From assembly GCF_014695395.1 (NCBI RefSeq), contig NZ_JACJOF010000007.1:248001-312000 (forward strand): a stretch of 64,000 bases of DNA, in the 5' to 3' direction. This DNA comes from Nodosilinea sp. FACHB-131. GTDB taxonomy: Bacteria > Cyanobacteriota > Cyanobacteriia > Phormidesmidales > Phormidesmidaceae. The position numbers were made by a program, and so were the translations under genes. The notes beneath the pieces are model-generated. The model made no database searches. It saw only the letters and a list, made by a program, of their open reading frames with translations, and had not been told where the DNA came from. Numbering within the stretch: the stretch's first letter is position 1; every line of letters starts with the position of its first letter. This document shows positions 1-9,561 of the stretch, in pieces.

Positions 1-1
1 T

Positions 2-496
2 CCCTTCCCCACTGAGCAGCGGCTCTACGAAGACGCTCTGGCGGCCTGGCGATTTTTGCAGGTTGAGCAAGGCGTCATGCCTCAACAATTAGTGATCTAT
101 GGCCATTCCCTCGGCGGGGCGATCGGCATTGAGCTAGCTAGCCATGTGCCCCAGCTGGCAGGACTAGTGGTTGAAGCGTCGTTCACCTCCATGGCCGATA
201 TGGCGACCCTCTCGCAGTACAATCGCTGGTTTCCGGTACGTCAGCTGCTCACCCAGCGGTTTGAGTCGATCGCCAAGGTCAATCGCCTTAAGATGCCCAC
301 CCTTTACCTGCATGGCCTAGCGGATGCCTCAGTTCCGGCAGTGATGAGTGAGGCGCTCTACCAGGCTACGGGTGGGCCAAAATCTCTATGGTTGGTGCCC
401 AATGCCGACCACAACGATCTGCCTGACTGGGCGGGCGACGAGTTTGATCAACGTTTACGCCAGTTTTTGCAAGATTATGTGTTGGTCAAGCACTGA
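2..496 (+). CDS. alpha/beta hydrolase, 5' end outside the window
   Basis: The reading frame is open from base 2, so the N-terminus lies before the window; about 164 residues are present. The nucleophile elbow GHSLGG (bases about 104-121) supplies the serine. LHGLADASVP carries the likely catalytic Asp and NADHNDLPDW the likely His, giving a complete triad in the usual order. This fits the serine aminopeptidase/thioesterase-like alpha/beta hydrolases (COG1073 type) common in cyanobacteria. The substrate cannot be told from sequence. A strong hairpin terminator follows at 580-611. Confidence 0.85.
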   Translation, partial: PFPTEQRLYEDALAAWRFLQVEQGVMPQQLVIYGHSLGGAIGIELASHVPQLAGLVVEASFTSMADMATLSQYNRWFPVRQLLTQRFESIAKVNRLKMPTLYLHGLADASVPAVMSEALYQATGGPKSLWLVPNADHNDLPDWAGDEFDQRLRQFLQDYVLVKH

Positions 497-579
497 CGGC
501 TGCTCTGCAAAGCTCGCGTGAATCCCGTTGTGAGGGCTGCAAGCGCCCGCACTGAGTTTGCTATCGTTAGCGCTAACTG

Positions 580-611
580 AGCGATCGCCTAGGGTCAAGG
601 CGATCGCTTTT
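580..611 (+). terminator. intrinsic terminator built from two HIP1 sites
   Basis: Perfect 11-bp arms AGCGATCGCCT (580-590) and AGGCGATCGCT (598-608) enclose a 7-nt loop and are followed by TTTT. Both arms contain the HIP1 octamer GCGATCGC. It sits about 85 bases after the hydrolase stop codon and probably ends that transcript. Confidence 0.75.
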
Positions 612-708
612 AAATTATCCAGGGCTGCTTGCCAAGCTGGCGCAGGCCCACAGCTCCGCTAGCTCATACCTAAATTCTGCTCCTATTCATTACGCTATAA
701 AACGCTTT

Positions 709-1326
709 ATGGCTCGCCTTTCTACAGAACTTACCCGCTATTTTTTTAAAGAGGTCAGCACTCCCCAGGTCACCCTTAAAGAAATCTTGACCCTGGCCGG
801 AGAACGCACCTTTGGGTTCTTGTTTGTGGTGTTGGCTTTGCCCTCGGCTCTGCCGCTGCCAGCCCCTGGCTACTCAACCCCCTTCGGCATCGTGATGTTT
901 TTGCTAGCGGTGCAGCTCATTGCCGGGCGCACTCAACCCTGGATGCCCGCAAACTGGAACCACAAGCAATTTGATTTGGGGTCAGTGCAAAAAATTGTCA
1001 AGGCGGGCACCCCCTGGCTACGGCGGCTAGAGGCGGTTTCGCGACCTCGCTTGACGCCTGTTTGCGCCAGCCTGCCAGGACGCACGGTTTTGGGCATTGC
1101 GATCGCGCTCATGTCTATTTCCATGATGATCCCAATTCCGGGCACCAATACCCTGCCTGCCATGGGCATTTTTGTGACTGGCTTTGGCCTGCTCGACGAC
1201 GACGGTGCCATTAGTCTCGGTGGGCTGGTGCTGTGCTTAATGGGCGGTATTCTCACCACGTTGATCTTGACCTTTGGCTATGAAGCCGTCAAAGCTGGTA
1301 TAGATTTCATCCGCAGCGGCTTCTAA
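709..1326 (+). CDS. ExoD-family exopolysaccharide synthesis protein
   Basis: A 205-residue integral membrane protein. The N-terminal part (TLKEILTLAGERTFGFLFVV, then LALPSALPLPAPGYSTPFG) is the recognisable ExoD signature, followed by several hydrophobic segments, including one near residues 130-190 with a P-IPGTNTLPA motif. ExoD proteins were linked genetically to exopolysaccharide production and alkaline tolerance in rhizobia; their biochemical role is unknown. The gene stands alone between a terminator and a convergent subtilase gene. Confidence 0.8.
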   Translation: MARLSTELTRYFFKEVSTPQVTLKEILTLAGERTFGFLFVVLALPSALPLPAPGYSTPFGIVMFLLAVQLIAGRTQPWMPANWNHKQFDLGSVQKIVKAGTPWLRRLEAVSRPRLTPVCASLPGRTVLGIAIALMSISMMIPIPGTNTLPAMGIFVTGFGLLDDDGAISLGGLVLCLMGGILTTLILTFGYEAVKAGIDFIRSGF

Positions 1327-1365
1327 CTCCGAGCCTAGCCCACTCTCATCGACCCATCTAGGGCC

Positions 1366-3591
1366 TTACCCATTCACTGCCAGGGTTAGCGTCCAGCTCA
1401 GCAGCCTGCCGGTAGCCCCTGGGGCATGATCAACCGCGCGCAGCCGCCAGGTTCCTTGAGCTGGCTGGCTTAGGAGCCGCATGAGCACCGGCGTTGTTTG
1501 CAGCGTGTAGGTGGTGTGCAGTTTTGTTTGGCGCCCCAGAGTACGGCCTTGAATTAGAACCGTAGTGCCGTTGGGGGCGATCAGGGACAGGCTGATATCT
1601 CCCAAAAAGGGATGGTCAAGGCGGACCTCGACCTGCACATCGGCTACGATTCCAGTGACAGCTACGGTCACGCTGCTCTCCACTCCACTGGGCTGGTTGT
1701 CGGGTATGCCCTGGGCGGTTTGGTTTTGCTGCTGCACGACCCGGCCCACCTGCCGCCCCGCCAAAGCCCGCCGCTGGGCCTCGCGCACTGCTGCCGCCGC
1801 ATTGACCTTGCCGTAGCCAAACCACTGGGAGTGACCGTTGGCGTTATAGATGCCGTATTGAAGGCCGAGCTGGGGATCGGGGGTGCGATCGACAATCTTG
1901 TCGGCGGTGGCCTGCAAAATTTCGCGCACTTGCCGAGCTGTCAGACTGGGGTTAACCGAGAGCATCAGCCCCGCTACCCCCGCCACCACCGGGCAGGAGC
2001 TAGAGGTGCCGCCAAAGGTATTGGTGTAATCTTCGCCAGAGTAGCCGGCAGCTTGGGTGCGATCGCTCGTCACCATGCCCCGTCCCGGCTGGTGGCCGAG
2101 GGGCGGCCCGGTCTGCACATTCCCCACCTGGGGCAGGGCCATACTGGGCGGCGCGTTGTTGCTGGGAGCCGCTACGGCAATGTGTTCACCCCAGTTGCTG
2201 TAGGCGGCCTTGGTACCCAGGCTGGTCGAGGCCGACACCGCAATTACATCAGGGTGAATGGCAAACCCACTCAGCCACCGTGTGGGGCCACTGAGAGCGT
2301 TTTTAGGCCACTGGGTTTCGTTGATGGTGCCGCTGACGGGGCGGTTGGCATTGCCCGCGGAAAATACAATGACGCAGCCCTTGCCATTGCGCCCGGTGGT
2401 AGCGGCTCGAGTTAGCGCATGGGTCTGCCGCAGGGTGAGGGGAAAGTAGTTTGATGCCGGCGACCAGCTACAGACGATCACGGCAGCCCCCCGGCGCGCC
2501 GCCTCGTTAAACAGCTGCTCGATCGCCCCGTCGTCGATGAAGCCAGTGGTGCGAATGGGCAAAAAGGCGCAGCCAGGAGCTACCCCAACGATGCCAGTGG
2601 TATTTTCTTCGCCAATGGCCAACCCAGCGACGGCGGTGCCGTGGTTTTCGTTCTGCTTGGCGGGTAGGGGCAGAGCGTCTTTGTCTTGCAGATCTAGCGG
2701 TGCTACCAGCTTGCCAACCCCCTGAAGATCAGGATGGTTGAGATCAAATCCGTCATCGCTGACGGCAATCACCACCGATCGCGACCCCCGGGTAATATCC
2801 CAAGCCGCCTCCGCTGAGATGTGCGACCCCGCCGCTAAGCTCGGGCCACCGTTGTGAAACAGGTGCCACTGCTGGGGGTAGCGATCGTCCGTGGGGCGAT
2901 AGAGGCTGCCGGTTTCTATAGATAAATTAGGCTCCGCCGCCAGCACTATCTCCAAAGCCATCAGTCGGTTGGCAATTTTGATCGGATTTTCGGTCGCTGC
3001 TGGAGTAACCCGCACCACAAAGGTGTTGGGCATGCCCTCCAGAGGGTTGTCGATGGTGATGCCTAAGCTCCCCAAGATAGCGTCAGTGGTGTCAGTGGTC
3101 GTATCGGGGGCAAACTGCACCGTGAGCTGGTCGGTCAGATAGACCCAGGTTCGAGGACTATCGACCAAGCGATACACATGGCTAGCAAAGCGAACGGTCG
3201 GGTCTTGGCGGGCAATGGTTAGGGCTGCTTCGAGACTATTTTCAGCCATCTGCCACTCCACCAGTTGCCCTCCAGCCACCGCTCGCACCGCCAAGGGGTG
3301 CAGGCGCTGTTGCAGCGGTTCCAATGCCGTGGCTGCTGTGAGACGAGTGGTGAAACGGGTAGGCACTTTTTCCAGCAGCAGCTCTTCGCCGCCGCGCTGC
3401 AAAATCTCTCCTCGAAAATCGCTGCGGGGGCCACTGTGGGGCAAACGAGCATCAGAGGAAAATCCGGTCATTGATTTAATGGGCTCCGACGGGAACTTTT
3501 GGTCTCTAGAGAAGTCTGTGACCTGGCTGTGGCGACTAATTTCTAGCCCTAGGTAGGTGTCTGGCTGAACCAAAAGTCGGTACTGCGCCAT
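1366..3591 (-). CDS. S8 family subtilisin-like serine protease with C-terminal P-domain
   Basis: About 741 residues from the ATG at 3591, which begins MAQYRLLVQ; an upstream ATG at 3657 would add 22 poorly conserved residues. The catalytic triad is complete: Asp in VSDDGFDLNHPDL, His in ENHGTAVAGLAIG, Ser in GTSSSCPVVAGVAGL. Roughly 240 residues precede the protease domain. The last 100 or so residues match a proprotein-convertase P-domain (DVQVEVRLDHPFLGDISLSL, then a TWRL-type strand). I see no signal peptide, unusual for an S8 protease, so it may act in the cytoplasm or leave by a non-Sec route. Convergent with exoD-like. Confidence 0.88.
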   Translation of the reverse strand: MAQYRLLVQPDTYLGLEISRHSQVTDFSRDQKFPSEPIKSMTGFSSDARLPHSGPRSDFRGEILQRGGEELLLEKVPTRFTTRLTAATALEPLQQRLHPLAVRAVAGGQLVEWQMAENSLEAALTIARQDPTVRFASHVYRLVDSPRTWVYLTDQLTVQFAPDTTTDTTDAILGSLGITIDNPLEGMPNTFVVRVTPAATENPIKIANRLMALEIVLAAEPNLSIETGSLYRPTDDRYPQQWHLFHNGGPSLAAGSHISAEAAWDITRGSRSVVIAVSDDGFDLNHPDLQGVGKLVAPLDLQDKDALPLPAKQNENHGTAVAGLAIGEENTTGIVGVAPGCAFLPIRTTGFIDDGAIEQLFNEAARRGAAVIVCSWSPASNYFPLTLRQTHALTRAATTGRNGKGCVIVFSAGNANRPVSGTINETQWPKNALSGPTRWLSGFAIHPDVIAVSASTSLGTKAAYSNWGEHIAVAAPSNNAPPSMALPQVGNVQTGPPLGHQPGRGMVTSDRTQAAGYSGEDYTNTFGGTSSSCPVVAGVAGLMLSVNPSLTARQVREILQATADKIVDRTPDPQLGLQYGIYNANGHSQWFGYGKVNAAAAVREAQRRALAGRQVGRVVQQQNQTAQGIPDNQPSGVESSVTVAVTGIVADVQVEVRLDHPFLGDISLSLIAPNGTTVLIQGRTLGRQTKLHTTYTLQTTPVLMRLLSQPAQGTWRLRAVDHAPGATGRLLSWTLTLAVNG

Positions 3592-3670
3592 ACCGAGATG
3601 ATAAGATACCCCAGTGTTTTTCTGTTTAGTTGTCTCGCCCTGCTCGTTGTCCCTCACTACGTTTTACTCT

Positions 3671-4294
3671 ATGGTCGTTTTCACCCGTTTGCTGCGTCAG
3701 TCTTGGGGCGGTTGTGCCGCCGCTGCCCTATCTATTGCCCTGGTTGCAGGGGGATCTGGGGTGGCCCTGGCCCAGGAGGCTGGTGGCTCTGACCCAGCGC
3801 GGCCTCTGAACCAGGCCAGCAGCGCTCTCAGCATTGCTTCGGGGCAACAACTAATGACTGAAGCCAGCGCCGCGATCGCCGACCAAAACTTCCCTCTGGC
3901 CGAAGAAAAGCTCAAGGCGGCGAGAGATAGCTTCAACCAAATTTCGACCTACTACCAAGAGCTGGCGCAAATGTTTGTCGGCGTCGATACCCAGATCAAC
4001 CGCAGCAACCGAGAAAAAGCGCTTGAAACTGCTCAGCTGCGCGACCAGGCTACCTACCAGCTGGCGCTGGTCTACCGATCGCAAAACAAGACCAACGACG
4101 CAGTGCCCCTGCTGATGGAGATTCTACGCAGCCAGCAGCCCACTCGCGATTTGGGCCAGCGAGCCTATCAGCAGCTGTTTGAACTGGGCTTTGTCGATGA
4201 ACCCTACAACGGTCGGGCCGCTACTACCCCTGTTGAGCCGGCTGAGTCAGCCGAGCCAGCTGAGTCAGCCGAGCCGACCGAACCGGCCGAGTAG
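3671..4294 (+). CDS. exported TPR-like protein, hypothetical
   Basis: 207 residues from the ATG at 3671 (MVVFTRLLRQ); this start leaves a clean signal peptide with a hydrophobic core and an ALAQE cleavage site. The mature part is helical and resembles tetratricopeptide-type repeats: AEEKLKAARDSFNQ, then the QLALVYRSQNKTNDAVPLL repeat-like block. It ends in an acidic low-complexity tail of repeated PAESAE units. Function unknown; a periplasmic scaffold role is plausible. It is divergent from the subtilase gene with about 80 bases between starts. Confidence 0.65.
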   Translation: MVVFTRLLRQSWGGCAAAALSIALVAGGSGVALAQEAGGSDPARPLNQASSALSIASGQQLMTEASAAIADQNFPLAEEKLKAARDSFNQISTYYQELAQMFVGVDTQINRSNREKALETAQLRDQATYQLALVYRSQNKTNDAVPLLMEILRSQQPTRDLGQRAYQQLFELGFVDEPYNGRAATTPVEPAESAEPAESAEPTEPAE

Positions 4295-4431
4295 GCGATC
4301 GCAGCGGCGGTTTTATCAGTTGCCCATCGCTAGATTAAATGCCCCTGGGTTAGCGATCGAGGGTTACCCCTGGCACTATGGTTCTAGGGGATTTGAGTAC
4401 CCCAGCTACCCATCCCACAAGGAAACTGTTC

Positions 4432-4686
4432 ATGATTACTCCCGATCAGGTTAGCGCCATGATCAAGACTGGCCTTCCCGACGCCGATGTGCAGGTGCAA
4501 GATTTGACCGGCGGCGGCGATCATTATCAAGTGGTTGTGATTTCGTCACAGTTTGCGGGGCGCAGCCTAGTGCAGCAGCATCAGCTGGTTTATGGAGCGG
4601 TGCGCGAGGCCATGTCCTCCGAGGCTATTCATGCGCTAGCCTTAAAGACATATACCCCAGAAGATTGGGCCGCTCAAAGCGCCTGA
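4432..4686 (+). CDS. BolA family protein
   Basis: 84 residues from the ATG at 4432, preceded by AAGGAA (4419-4424) at good spacing; the upstream in-frame ATG at 4378 is rejected because it adds non-homologous sequence. The fold is BolA: a [17 protein letters not shown] segment followed by [16 protein letters not shown] and a C-terminal TYTPEDW. BolA proteins form [2Fe-2S]-bridged heterodimers with CGFS monothiol glutaredoxins. The next gene, 56 bases away, is exactly such a glutaredoxin, so the pair probably works in iron-sulfur or iron homeostasis. Confidence 0.92.
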   Translation: MITPDQVSAMIKTGLPDADVQVQDLTGGGDHYQVVVISSQFAGRSLVQQHQLVYGAVREAMSSEAIHALALKTYTPEDWAAQSA

Positions 4687-4742
4687 GCCTGGGCATCGAT
4701 TTGCCTTAATTGTTTACTCCGTTCTGCAAGGGTATTGACGCT

Positions 4743-5066
4743 ATGGATTCGGCAACTAAAGAAAGGCTCGATCAGCTGGTTCAAAACAACACCATCGTGG
4801 TGTTCATGAAGGGCAACAAGCTCATGCCCCAGTGCGGCTTCTCCAACAACGTTGTGCAAATTCTCAACGTGCTGGGTGCCCCTTTCGAAACGGTCGATGT
4901 GCTGGCTGACCCAGACATTCGTCAGGGTATCAAGGAATATTCCAACTGGCCCACCATTCCCCAGGTGTACATTAACGGTGAGTTTGTTGGTGGCTCTGAC
5001 ATTCTCATTGAGCTGTACCAAAACGGCAAGCTCCAGGAGATGGTTGAGATTGCCCTGGCTTCTTAA
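4743..5066 (+). CDS. grxD: monothiol glutaredoxin, Grx4 family
   Basis: 107 residues from the ATG at 4743 ([14 protein letters not shown]). It carries the monothiol active site CGFS within [14 protein letters not shown], the cis-Pro segment [16 protein letters not shown] for glutathione binding and the C-terminal [13 protein letters not shown] helix. Length and motifs match single-domain Grx4/GrxD proteins that carry [2Fe-2S] clusters. It lies directly downstream of bolA on the same strand, a conserved pairing that supports a shared function in Fe-S trafficking. Confidence 0.95.
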   Translation: MDSATKERLDQLVQNNTIVVFMKGNKLMPQCGFSNNVVQILNVLGAPFETVDVLADPDIRQGIKEYSNWPTIPQVYINGEFVGGSDILIELYQNGKLQEMVEIALAS

Positions 5067-5580
5067 GGATTGGGGGCAGGGTTAGGGGCTCAGTTTACCT
5101 GGCTCATGCTAAGCGAAATGCTCTGATGGAGGCAAATATTATTGTCTCTTGAAGTACCAGCATGACTACGCTAAAGCACCAGCCGTTGCTCTAGCAGGGT
5201 GGCGGCAATGGGGCGATTGGTTACGTCATAGCCAAAAGCAACGAGCTACAAAAACGAATGCAGTGCATCCCAGGCTGATTCCGCAAACGGTTGTCCCTTG
5301 GGATAGATTTGCCGGTCGCCACAGGGTGGACTGAGAATCTTTCAGCCAGCGATCGCAAACTCAAGAGTGTGCCGACTGAAGCTAGTAATACAGCCCTATA
5401 CGCTGTTGTTCTTCAAGGACGGTGCTACGGCAGGGCACGTTTGCTAGTCAAGTTGCTGAGCTGACCTTGAAACGTTGGTCCACTTGAGCGCATGAACTCT
5501 ACCGATCGCGTTTGTTACCGACCCGTGCAAACTTAGGTCATTTAGGATGGCTAGGGTAAACTCAGACCCTCGATCGCGCT
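5067..5580. other. gene-free stretch between grxD and the MFS gene
   Basis: 514 bases with no convincing gene. A 61-codon frame at 5149-5334 starts at TTG and has no family features. On the minus strand a 24-codon open stretch (5171-5245), translating to GYDVTNRPIAATLLEQRLVL at its end, looks protein-like but has no start. I see no tRNA, terminator or strong promoter. Confidence 0.4.
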
Positions 5581-7050
5581 ATGCCCCCAGCCACTCTACC
5601 GACTGCCTTTCAGCAGCGCCTCGATCAATCTGCTATCACGCGCCCGATGGTGCGGCTGTGGCTACTGGCTGCCAGCCTCATTGCCCTAGACGGGTTCGAC
5701 TTTTTTATCATTGGCGTCGCTCTACCGTTTTTGCAGCGTGACTTAGACTTGGGGCCAGCGGCGGTTGGGGCCGTGGCGGCGGCAGCGGTGGCTGGGTCGC
5801 TGCTGGGCTCACTGTTTCTCGGGCCGCTTACCGATAAGCTGGGCCGTCAGCCTATGCTGATTGCCGACGTCATTCTATTTGTAGTGGCTACTGCTGGCAC
5901 CGCCCTGGCCTGGAACCTGACTTCGCTACTGGTCTTTCGGGTCTTGGTTGGGGTGGCCATCGGGGCCGACTACCCCATCAGCGTGGCCTACATTGTCGAA
6001 AACGTGCCCACGCGCCACCGCGATCAGCTAGTGATTGGAGCGTTCTCGTTTCAGGCGGTGGGGGCGCTGCTGGGGGCGCTAGTGGGCATCGCCATCCTAT
6101 ACGGCTTTACTGCGGTCTATCCAGGTGACGAGCAGATGGCTGTTCACTATGCCTGGCGCTGGATGCTGGGCGTGGGAGTGATTTTAGCGCTGGGGGTGGC
6201 TCTGGCACGCCTAGCCGTCTCCTTAGAAAGCCCGGCTTACCTGTTGGCCAAAGGGAATTATGAAGGAGCTGCCACCATGGCCTCTGAGCTGTTGGGAGAG
6301 ACCATCACCCTAAAGCCTGATAGCCCTTCGCCAGTCTTTGACCACGGCATGTCACCAGACGGCCAGCCCCAACTCCGTTATCGAGACCTGTTTGGGCTGA
6401 CCTACCGCCGCCAAACACTGCTGGCTTCGGTGCCCTGGTTCTTGCAGGATATTGCTACCTACGGGGTGGGCATTTTTACCCCAGTTATTTTGGGCGTTTT
6501 GGTCTTTGGCGGCGCTTCTGATCTGATGACGCAGACCCTGGCAGCTGCCAAGGGCTCGGCACTGGTCGACATCTTCTTAATCCTAGGCTTTCTGCTGGCG
6601 GTGCTGCTGGTAAAGCGGCTGGGGCCGATTATGCTGCAAATCGTTGGGTTTTTAGGCATGGCTTTGGGGTTAGGGCTGCTGGCGGCCTCGACGGGGCTGC
6701 CACCTGAAAGTCACACGGCTCTCGGGCTGATTTTTGGCGGCTTTCTGCTGTTTAACCTGTTGATGAATGCCGGCCCCAATGCCACGACCTTTCTACTTTC
6801 GGGGGCGGTGTTTCCGGCTGCGATTCGAGCCAGTGGGGCCGGGTTGGCGGCGGCCTTCGCTAAAGCCGGGGCGGTGTTGGGCACCTTTGGGCTACCGGTT
6901 TTACAGCAGGCTCTAGGCTTAGCCTCAACGCTGGAGTTGTTGGCCGCGCTGTGCGGGGTAGCCGCATTGGTGACCTTTGCCTATCGTCAGGAAGCCTCAC
7001 CAATGCGGCTGTTGAACGATGGGGCGATCGCTAGCTCCCCGCCTGAGTGA
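5581..7050 (+). CDS. major facilitator superfamily transporter
   Basis: 489 residues with about twelve hydrophobic segments in two six-helix halves split by a hydrophilic loop (about residues 225-275). The signature DKLGRQP between helices 2 and 3 and LDGFDFFIIGVALPFL in helix 1 place it in the sugar/metabolite-porter-like MFS branch. The substrate is not predictable. Its 3' end overlaps the convergent CHASE2-GGDEF-EAL gene by 54 bases, so the two transcripts have complementary 3' ends. Confidence 0.85.
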   Translation: MPPATLPTAFQQRLDQSAITRPMVRLWLLAASLIALDGFDFFIIGVALPFLQRDLDLGPAAVGAVAAAAVAGSLLGSLFLGPLTDKLGRQPMLIADVILFVVATAGTALAWNLTSLLVFRVLVGVAIGADYPISVAYIVENVPTRHRDQLVIGAFSFQAVGALLGALVGIAILYGFTAVYPGDEQMAVHYAWRWMLGVGVILALGVALARLAVSLESPAYLLAKGNYEGAATMASELLGETITLKPDSPSPVFDHGMSPDGQPQLRYRDLFGLTYRRQTLLASVPWFLQDIATYGVGIFTPVILGVLVFGGASDLMTQTLAAAKGSALVDIFLILGFLLAVLLVKRLGPIMLQIVGFLGMALGLGLLAASTGLPPESHTALGLIFGGFLLFNLLMNAGPNATTFLLSGAVFPAAIRASGAGLAAAFAKAGAVLGTFGLPVLQQALGLASTLELLAALCGVAALVTFAYRQEASPMRLLNDGAIASSPPE

Positions 7051-9552
7051 TTTACTCTCTGATGGCGGTGGGGTGGCCCTGAGCAGTGCCGATGCTTCGG
7101 CAGCAGGCATGGGCTTGGCCCAGTAGTAGCCCTGGCCAAACTCACAGCCCAGCGATCGCAGCGCCAACCCCTGCTCCTGGGTTTCGATGCCCTCGGCAAT
7201 CAGGTCCATTCCCAGCGTATGGCCCAGACCAATGATGGTGCGCACGATCTCGTGGTCTTCGCGACTGTCCCCCATATTGCGGATGAATGACTGATCGACC
7301 TTCAGCGTATCTATAGGGAATCGTCGCAGATAGCTCAGCGACGAGTAGCCGGTGCCGAAGTCATCCATCCCCAGTTTGCAACCCAGGGCCTTGAGCCCCA
7401 GCATCAGATCAATGGCGGTGTCAACATCGCCCATCACCATACTCTCAGTAATTTCAAGCTTGAGGCTGCGCCCGTCCAGGTTTGTCTCCTGCAAGATCTG
7501 TCCCAGCTGGTCGGCTAGATGGGGCTGCTCAAACTGCCGCCCCGATAGGTTGATGCTGACGATTAAGGGGTGATCAGGAAAATCTTGCTGCCACTGACGG
7601 GCTTGGCGGCAGGCGGTGCGGCAGATCCACTCGCCTAGGGACAAAATCAGCCCCGTCTCTTCTGCTAGCGGAATAAACCGCACTGGCGATACGAACCCAT
7701 GGCGGGGGTGGTGCCAGCGGATCAAAGCTTCAAACCCGGCTATGTGCTCCGTTTCTAACTCAACAATTGGCTGGTAGTAGAGCACAAACTCCTGGTGGGC
7801 GATACCGTGGCGCATCTCGGTTTCAAGGGTGAACTGATCGGCGGCGCTGACCATGCTGGCGGCAAACACCTGGTAGCGGGCCTGGCCGTTGCGCTGGGCG
7901 CGATACATAGCGGTTTGAGCATCGCGCAGCAAATTTTCGGAGGTGTGAACCTGTTGAGGTTGCGGTATGACGATCCCGATGCTGGCAGTCATGGCAATGT
8001 CTTGGCCGTTGAGGCTAAAAGGCTCGCCTAGCGCCTGCTGAATGCCGTTGGCGAGGCTGGTCAAAAATTCCTGGTCGCTCTGTTGGAGAGCCAGGGCAAA
8101 GTCATCGCCATTCACCCGGCCCAGCTGAGCCGTGCGGGGAATGACCTGTCTCAGACGACTAACTATCATTAGCAGCAGGCGATCGCCTGTGGTCTGTCCC
8201 AGACTCGCGTTGACCTGCTTAAAGCGATCAAACCCCACCACCATAATGCCCGGTGTGCTGAGGTGTTGCCGCCCAGACAGAGGCGATAGGCGTTGGTTCA
8301 AAGAGTTGAGCCAGGCTCGACGGTTGAGCAGCCCTGTGAGCAGATCGCGGCTGTGGGTATAAAACAGCCGATGGGCCATGGTTCCTCCCAGGGCAAGGGA
8401 GAACCCAATCGAGGGTTCCACCACTGGAATCCAGAGCGTGTGAAGAAAGAGCCCCCAGCCGGAGGCGTAGAGTAAACCGAGGGCGGCCAAACTGCTTAAA
8501 CCCAGCCCCAAAGGATGGCTAAACTGCCAGGCCAATATTCCCCCAACGACCGTCCAGCCCCACAGCCATAGCATTTCTCCCCAGAGGGGCCAGAAGCTAA
8601 AGGCTGAGCGCTGTTGTAGGGCGATGTCTAGTAAGTGGCTAATAATTTGGGCATGGACAACTACTCCGGGGGCGTTGAAGGTTGCAATGTTGTTGCTGTA
8701 GGTGCTGTAGGGGGTGTACAGCATGTCTTTGAGGCTAGGCGCGACGGTGCCGATGAGCACAATGCGATCGCGAATCTGGGCTGGGTCTACCGCCCCCTCC
8801 ATTAGCTGGCTCCAGGTAGCTACGGGAGCCGGGCTAAGGCGGCTGCGGTAGTTGAGCAGCGTTTGATAGCCGTCAGTATCAGCCTGCTGGTAGCCCCCAT
8901 GGCTAGCCTCTAAGGGCACAATTGGCACCTGTTCCAGCCACAGTGACTCCGTATCGTAGCGAAATGCCTTACCCATAGGCGCTAGATAGCGCAGGCTGGC
9001 CCGTAGCGCAAAGGAGTAGTAAGGCTGGTTGTCTCCGGCCACAAACAGCAAACTGCGCCGCAACACCCCATCCTCGTCGAGGATAAAGTCATTGAAGCCG
9101 ATGCGTTCGGGGGGCACCTCCGGCGGCGCGGCAATGCCGTCAATGACATTGGTTATGGCTACCAAGTTTTCGGCTTGAAGCGCCGACTTTAGGGCTGCGT
9201 CTCCCGGTGGGTGAGATAAATCGCGGTAGAGATCTAGGCCAATGACCCGAGGGCTGTGCCGTTGAAGCTGGGACAGCCCCTCGGCCAAGACCTGATCGCT
9301 GAGCGGCCAGCCGTAGCGATGGAGATCGGCCTCATCAATACTGACAATCAGCAGGCGGCTATCGGCAGCAAGGTCAGCCCGCCGCTGCATAAATTGATCA
9401 AAGACCTTGAGTTCCAGTGGCTCTACCCAGCCAAGAAACTGCAGGCCCAGCAGCAGTGTTGTGGTTAAAATGCTGGTCAATAGAATTGATCGCCCCGCCG
9501 CGCGCAGGCGATTGGGCATTGGGTAGAGCAGCGGCCAGCGGCAAATCCCCAT
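6997..9552 (-). CDS. CHASE2-GGDEF-EAL cyclic-di-GMP signalling protein
   Basis: 851 residues. Order: N-terminal membrane helix, extracytoplasmic CHASE2 sensor (about residues 45-320), a hydrophobic patch of two or three helices, then GGDEF and EAL domains. The GGDEF signature is degenerate (GRVNGDDF), so diguanylate cyclase activity is doubtful. The EAL domain looks active: EALIRW, SINLSGRQF, LEITES, DDFGTGYSSLSYL, DTLKVDQSF and IAEGIET are all present. It is therefore probably a membrane-bound c-di-GMP phosphodiesterase. It starts 9 bases after the DUF928 stop, so the two genes are likely co-translated. An internal start at 9519 is possible. Confidence 0.92.
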   Translation of the reverse strand: MGICRWPLLYPMPNRLRAAGRSILLTSILTTTLLLGLQFLGWVEPLELKVFDQFMQRRADLAADSRLLIVSIDEADLHRYGWPLSDQVLAEGLSQLQRHSPRVIGLDLYRDLSHPPGDAALKSALQAENLVAITNVIDGIAAPPEVPPERIGFNDFILDEDGVLRRSLLFVAGDNQPYYSFALRASLRYLAPMGKAFRYDTESLWLEQVPIVPLEASHGGYQQADTDGYQTLLNYRSRLSPAPVATWSQLMEGAVDPAQIRDRIVLIGTVAPSLKDMLYTPYSTYSNNIATFNAPGVVVHAQIISHLLDIALQQRSAFSFWPLWGEMLWLWGWTVVGGILAWQFSHPLGLGLSSLAALGLLYASGWGLFLHTLWIPVVEPSIGFSLALGGTMAHRLFYTHSRDLLTGLLNRRAWLNSLNQRLSPLSGRQHLSTPGIMVVGFDRFKQVNASLGQTTGDRLLLMIVSRLRQVIPRTAQLGRVNGDDFALALQQSDQEFLTSLANGIQQALGEPFSLNGQDIAMTASIGIVIPQPQQVHTSENLLRDAQTAMYRAQRNGQARYQVFAASMVSAADQFTLETEMRHGIAHQEFVLYYQPIVELETEHIAGFEALIRWHHPRHGFVSPVRFIPLAEETGLILSLGEWICRTACRQARQWQQDFPDHPLIVSINLSGRQFEQPHLADQLGQILQETNLDGRSLKLEITESMVMGDVDTAIDLMLGLKALGCKLGMDDFGTGYSSLSYLRRFPIDTLKVDQSFIRNMGDSREDHEIVRTIIGLGHTLGMDLIAEGIETQEQGLALRSLGCEFGQGYYWAKPMPAAEASALLRATPPPSESKSLRRGASDRPIVQQPHW

Positions 9553-9561
9553 GGCCAGTGG

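Noticed and set aside
1612..2415. 267-codon plus-strand frame
   Set aside because: Lies wholly inside the minus-strand subtilase gene, whose catalytic triad is complete.
5149..5334. 61-codon frame starting at TTG
   Set aside because: Composition is not protein-like and there is no ribosome site.
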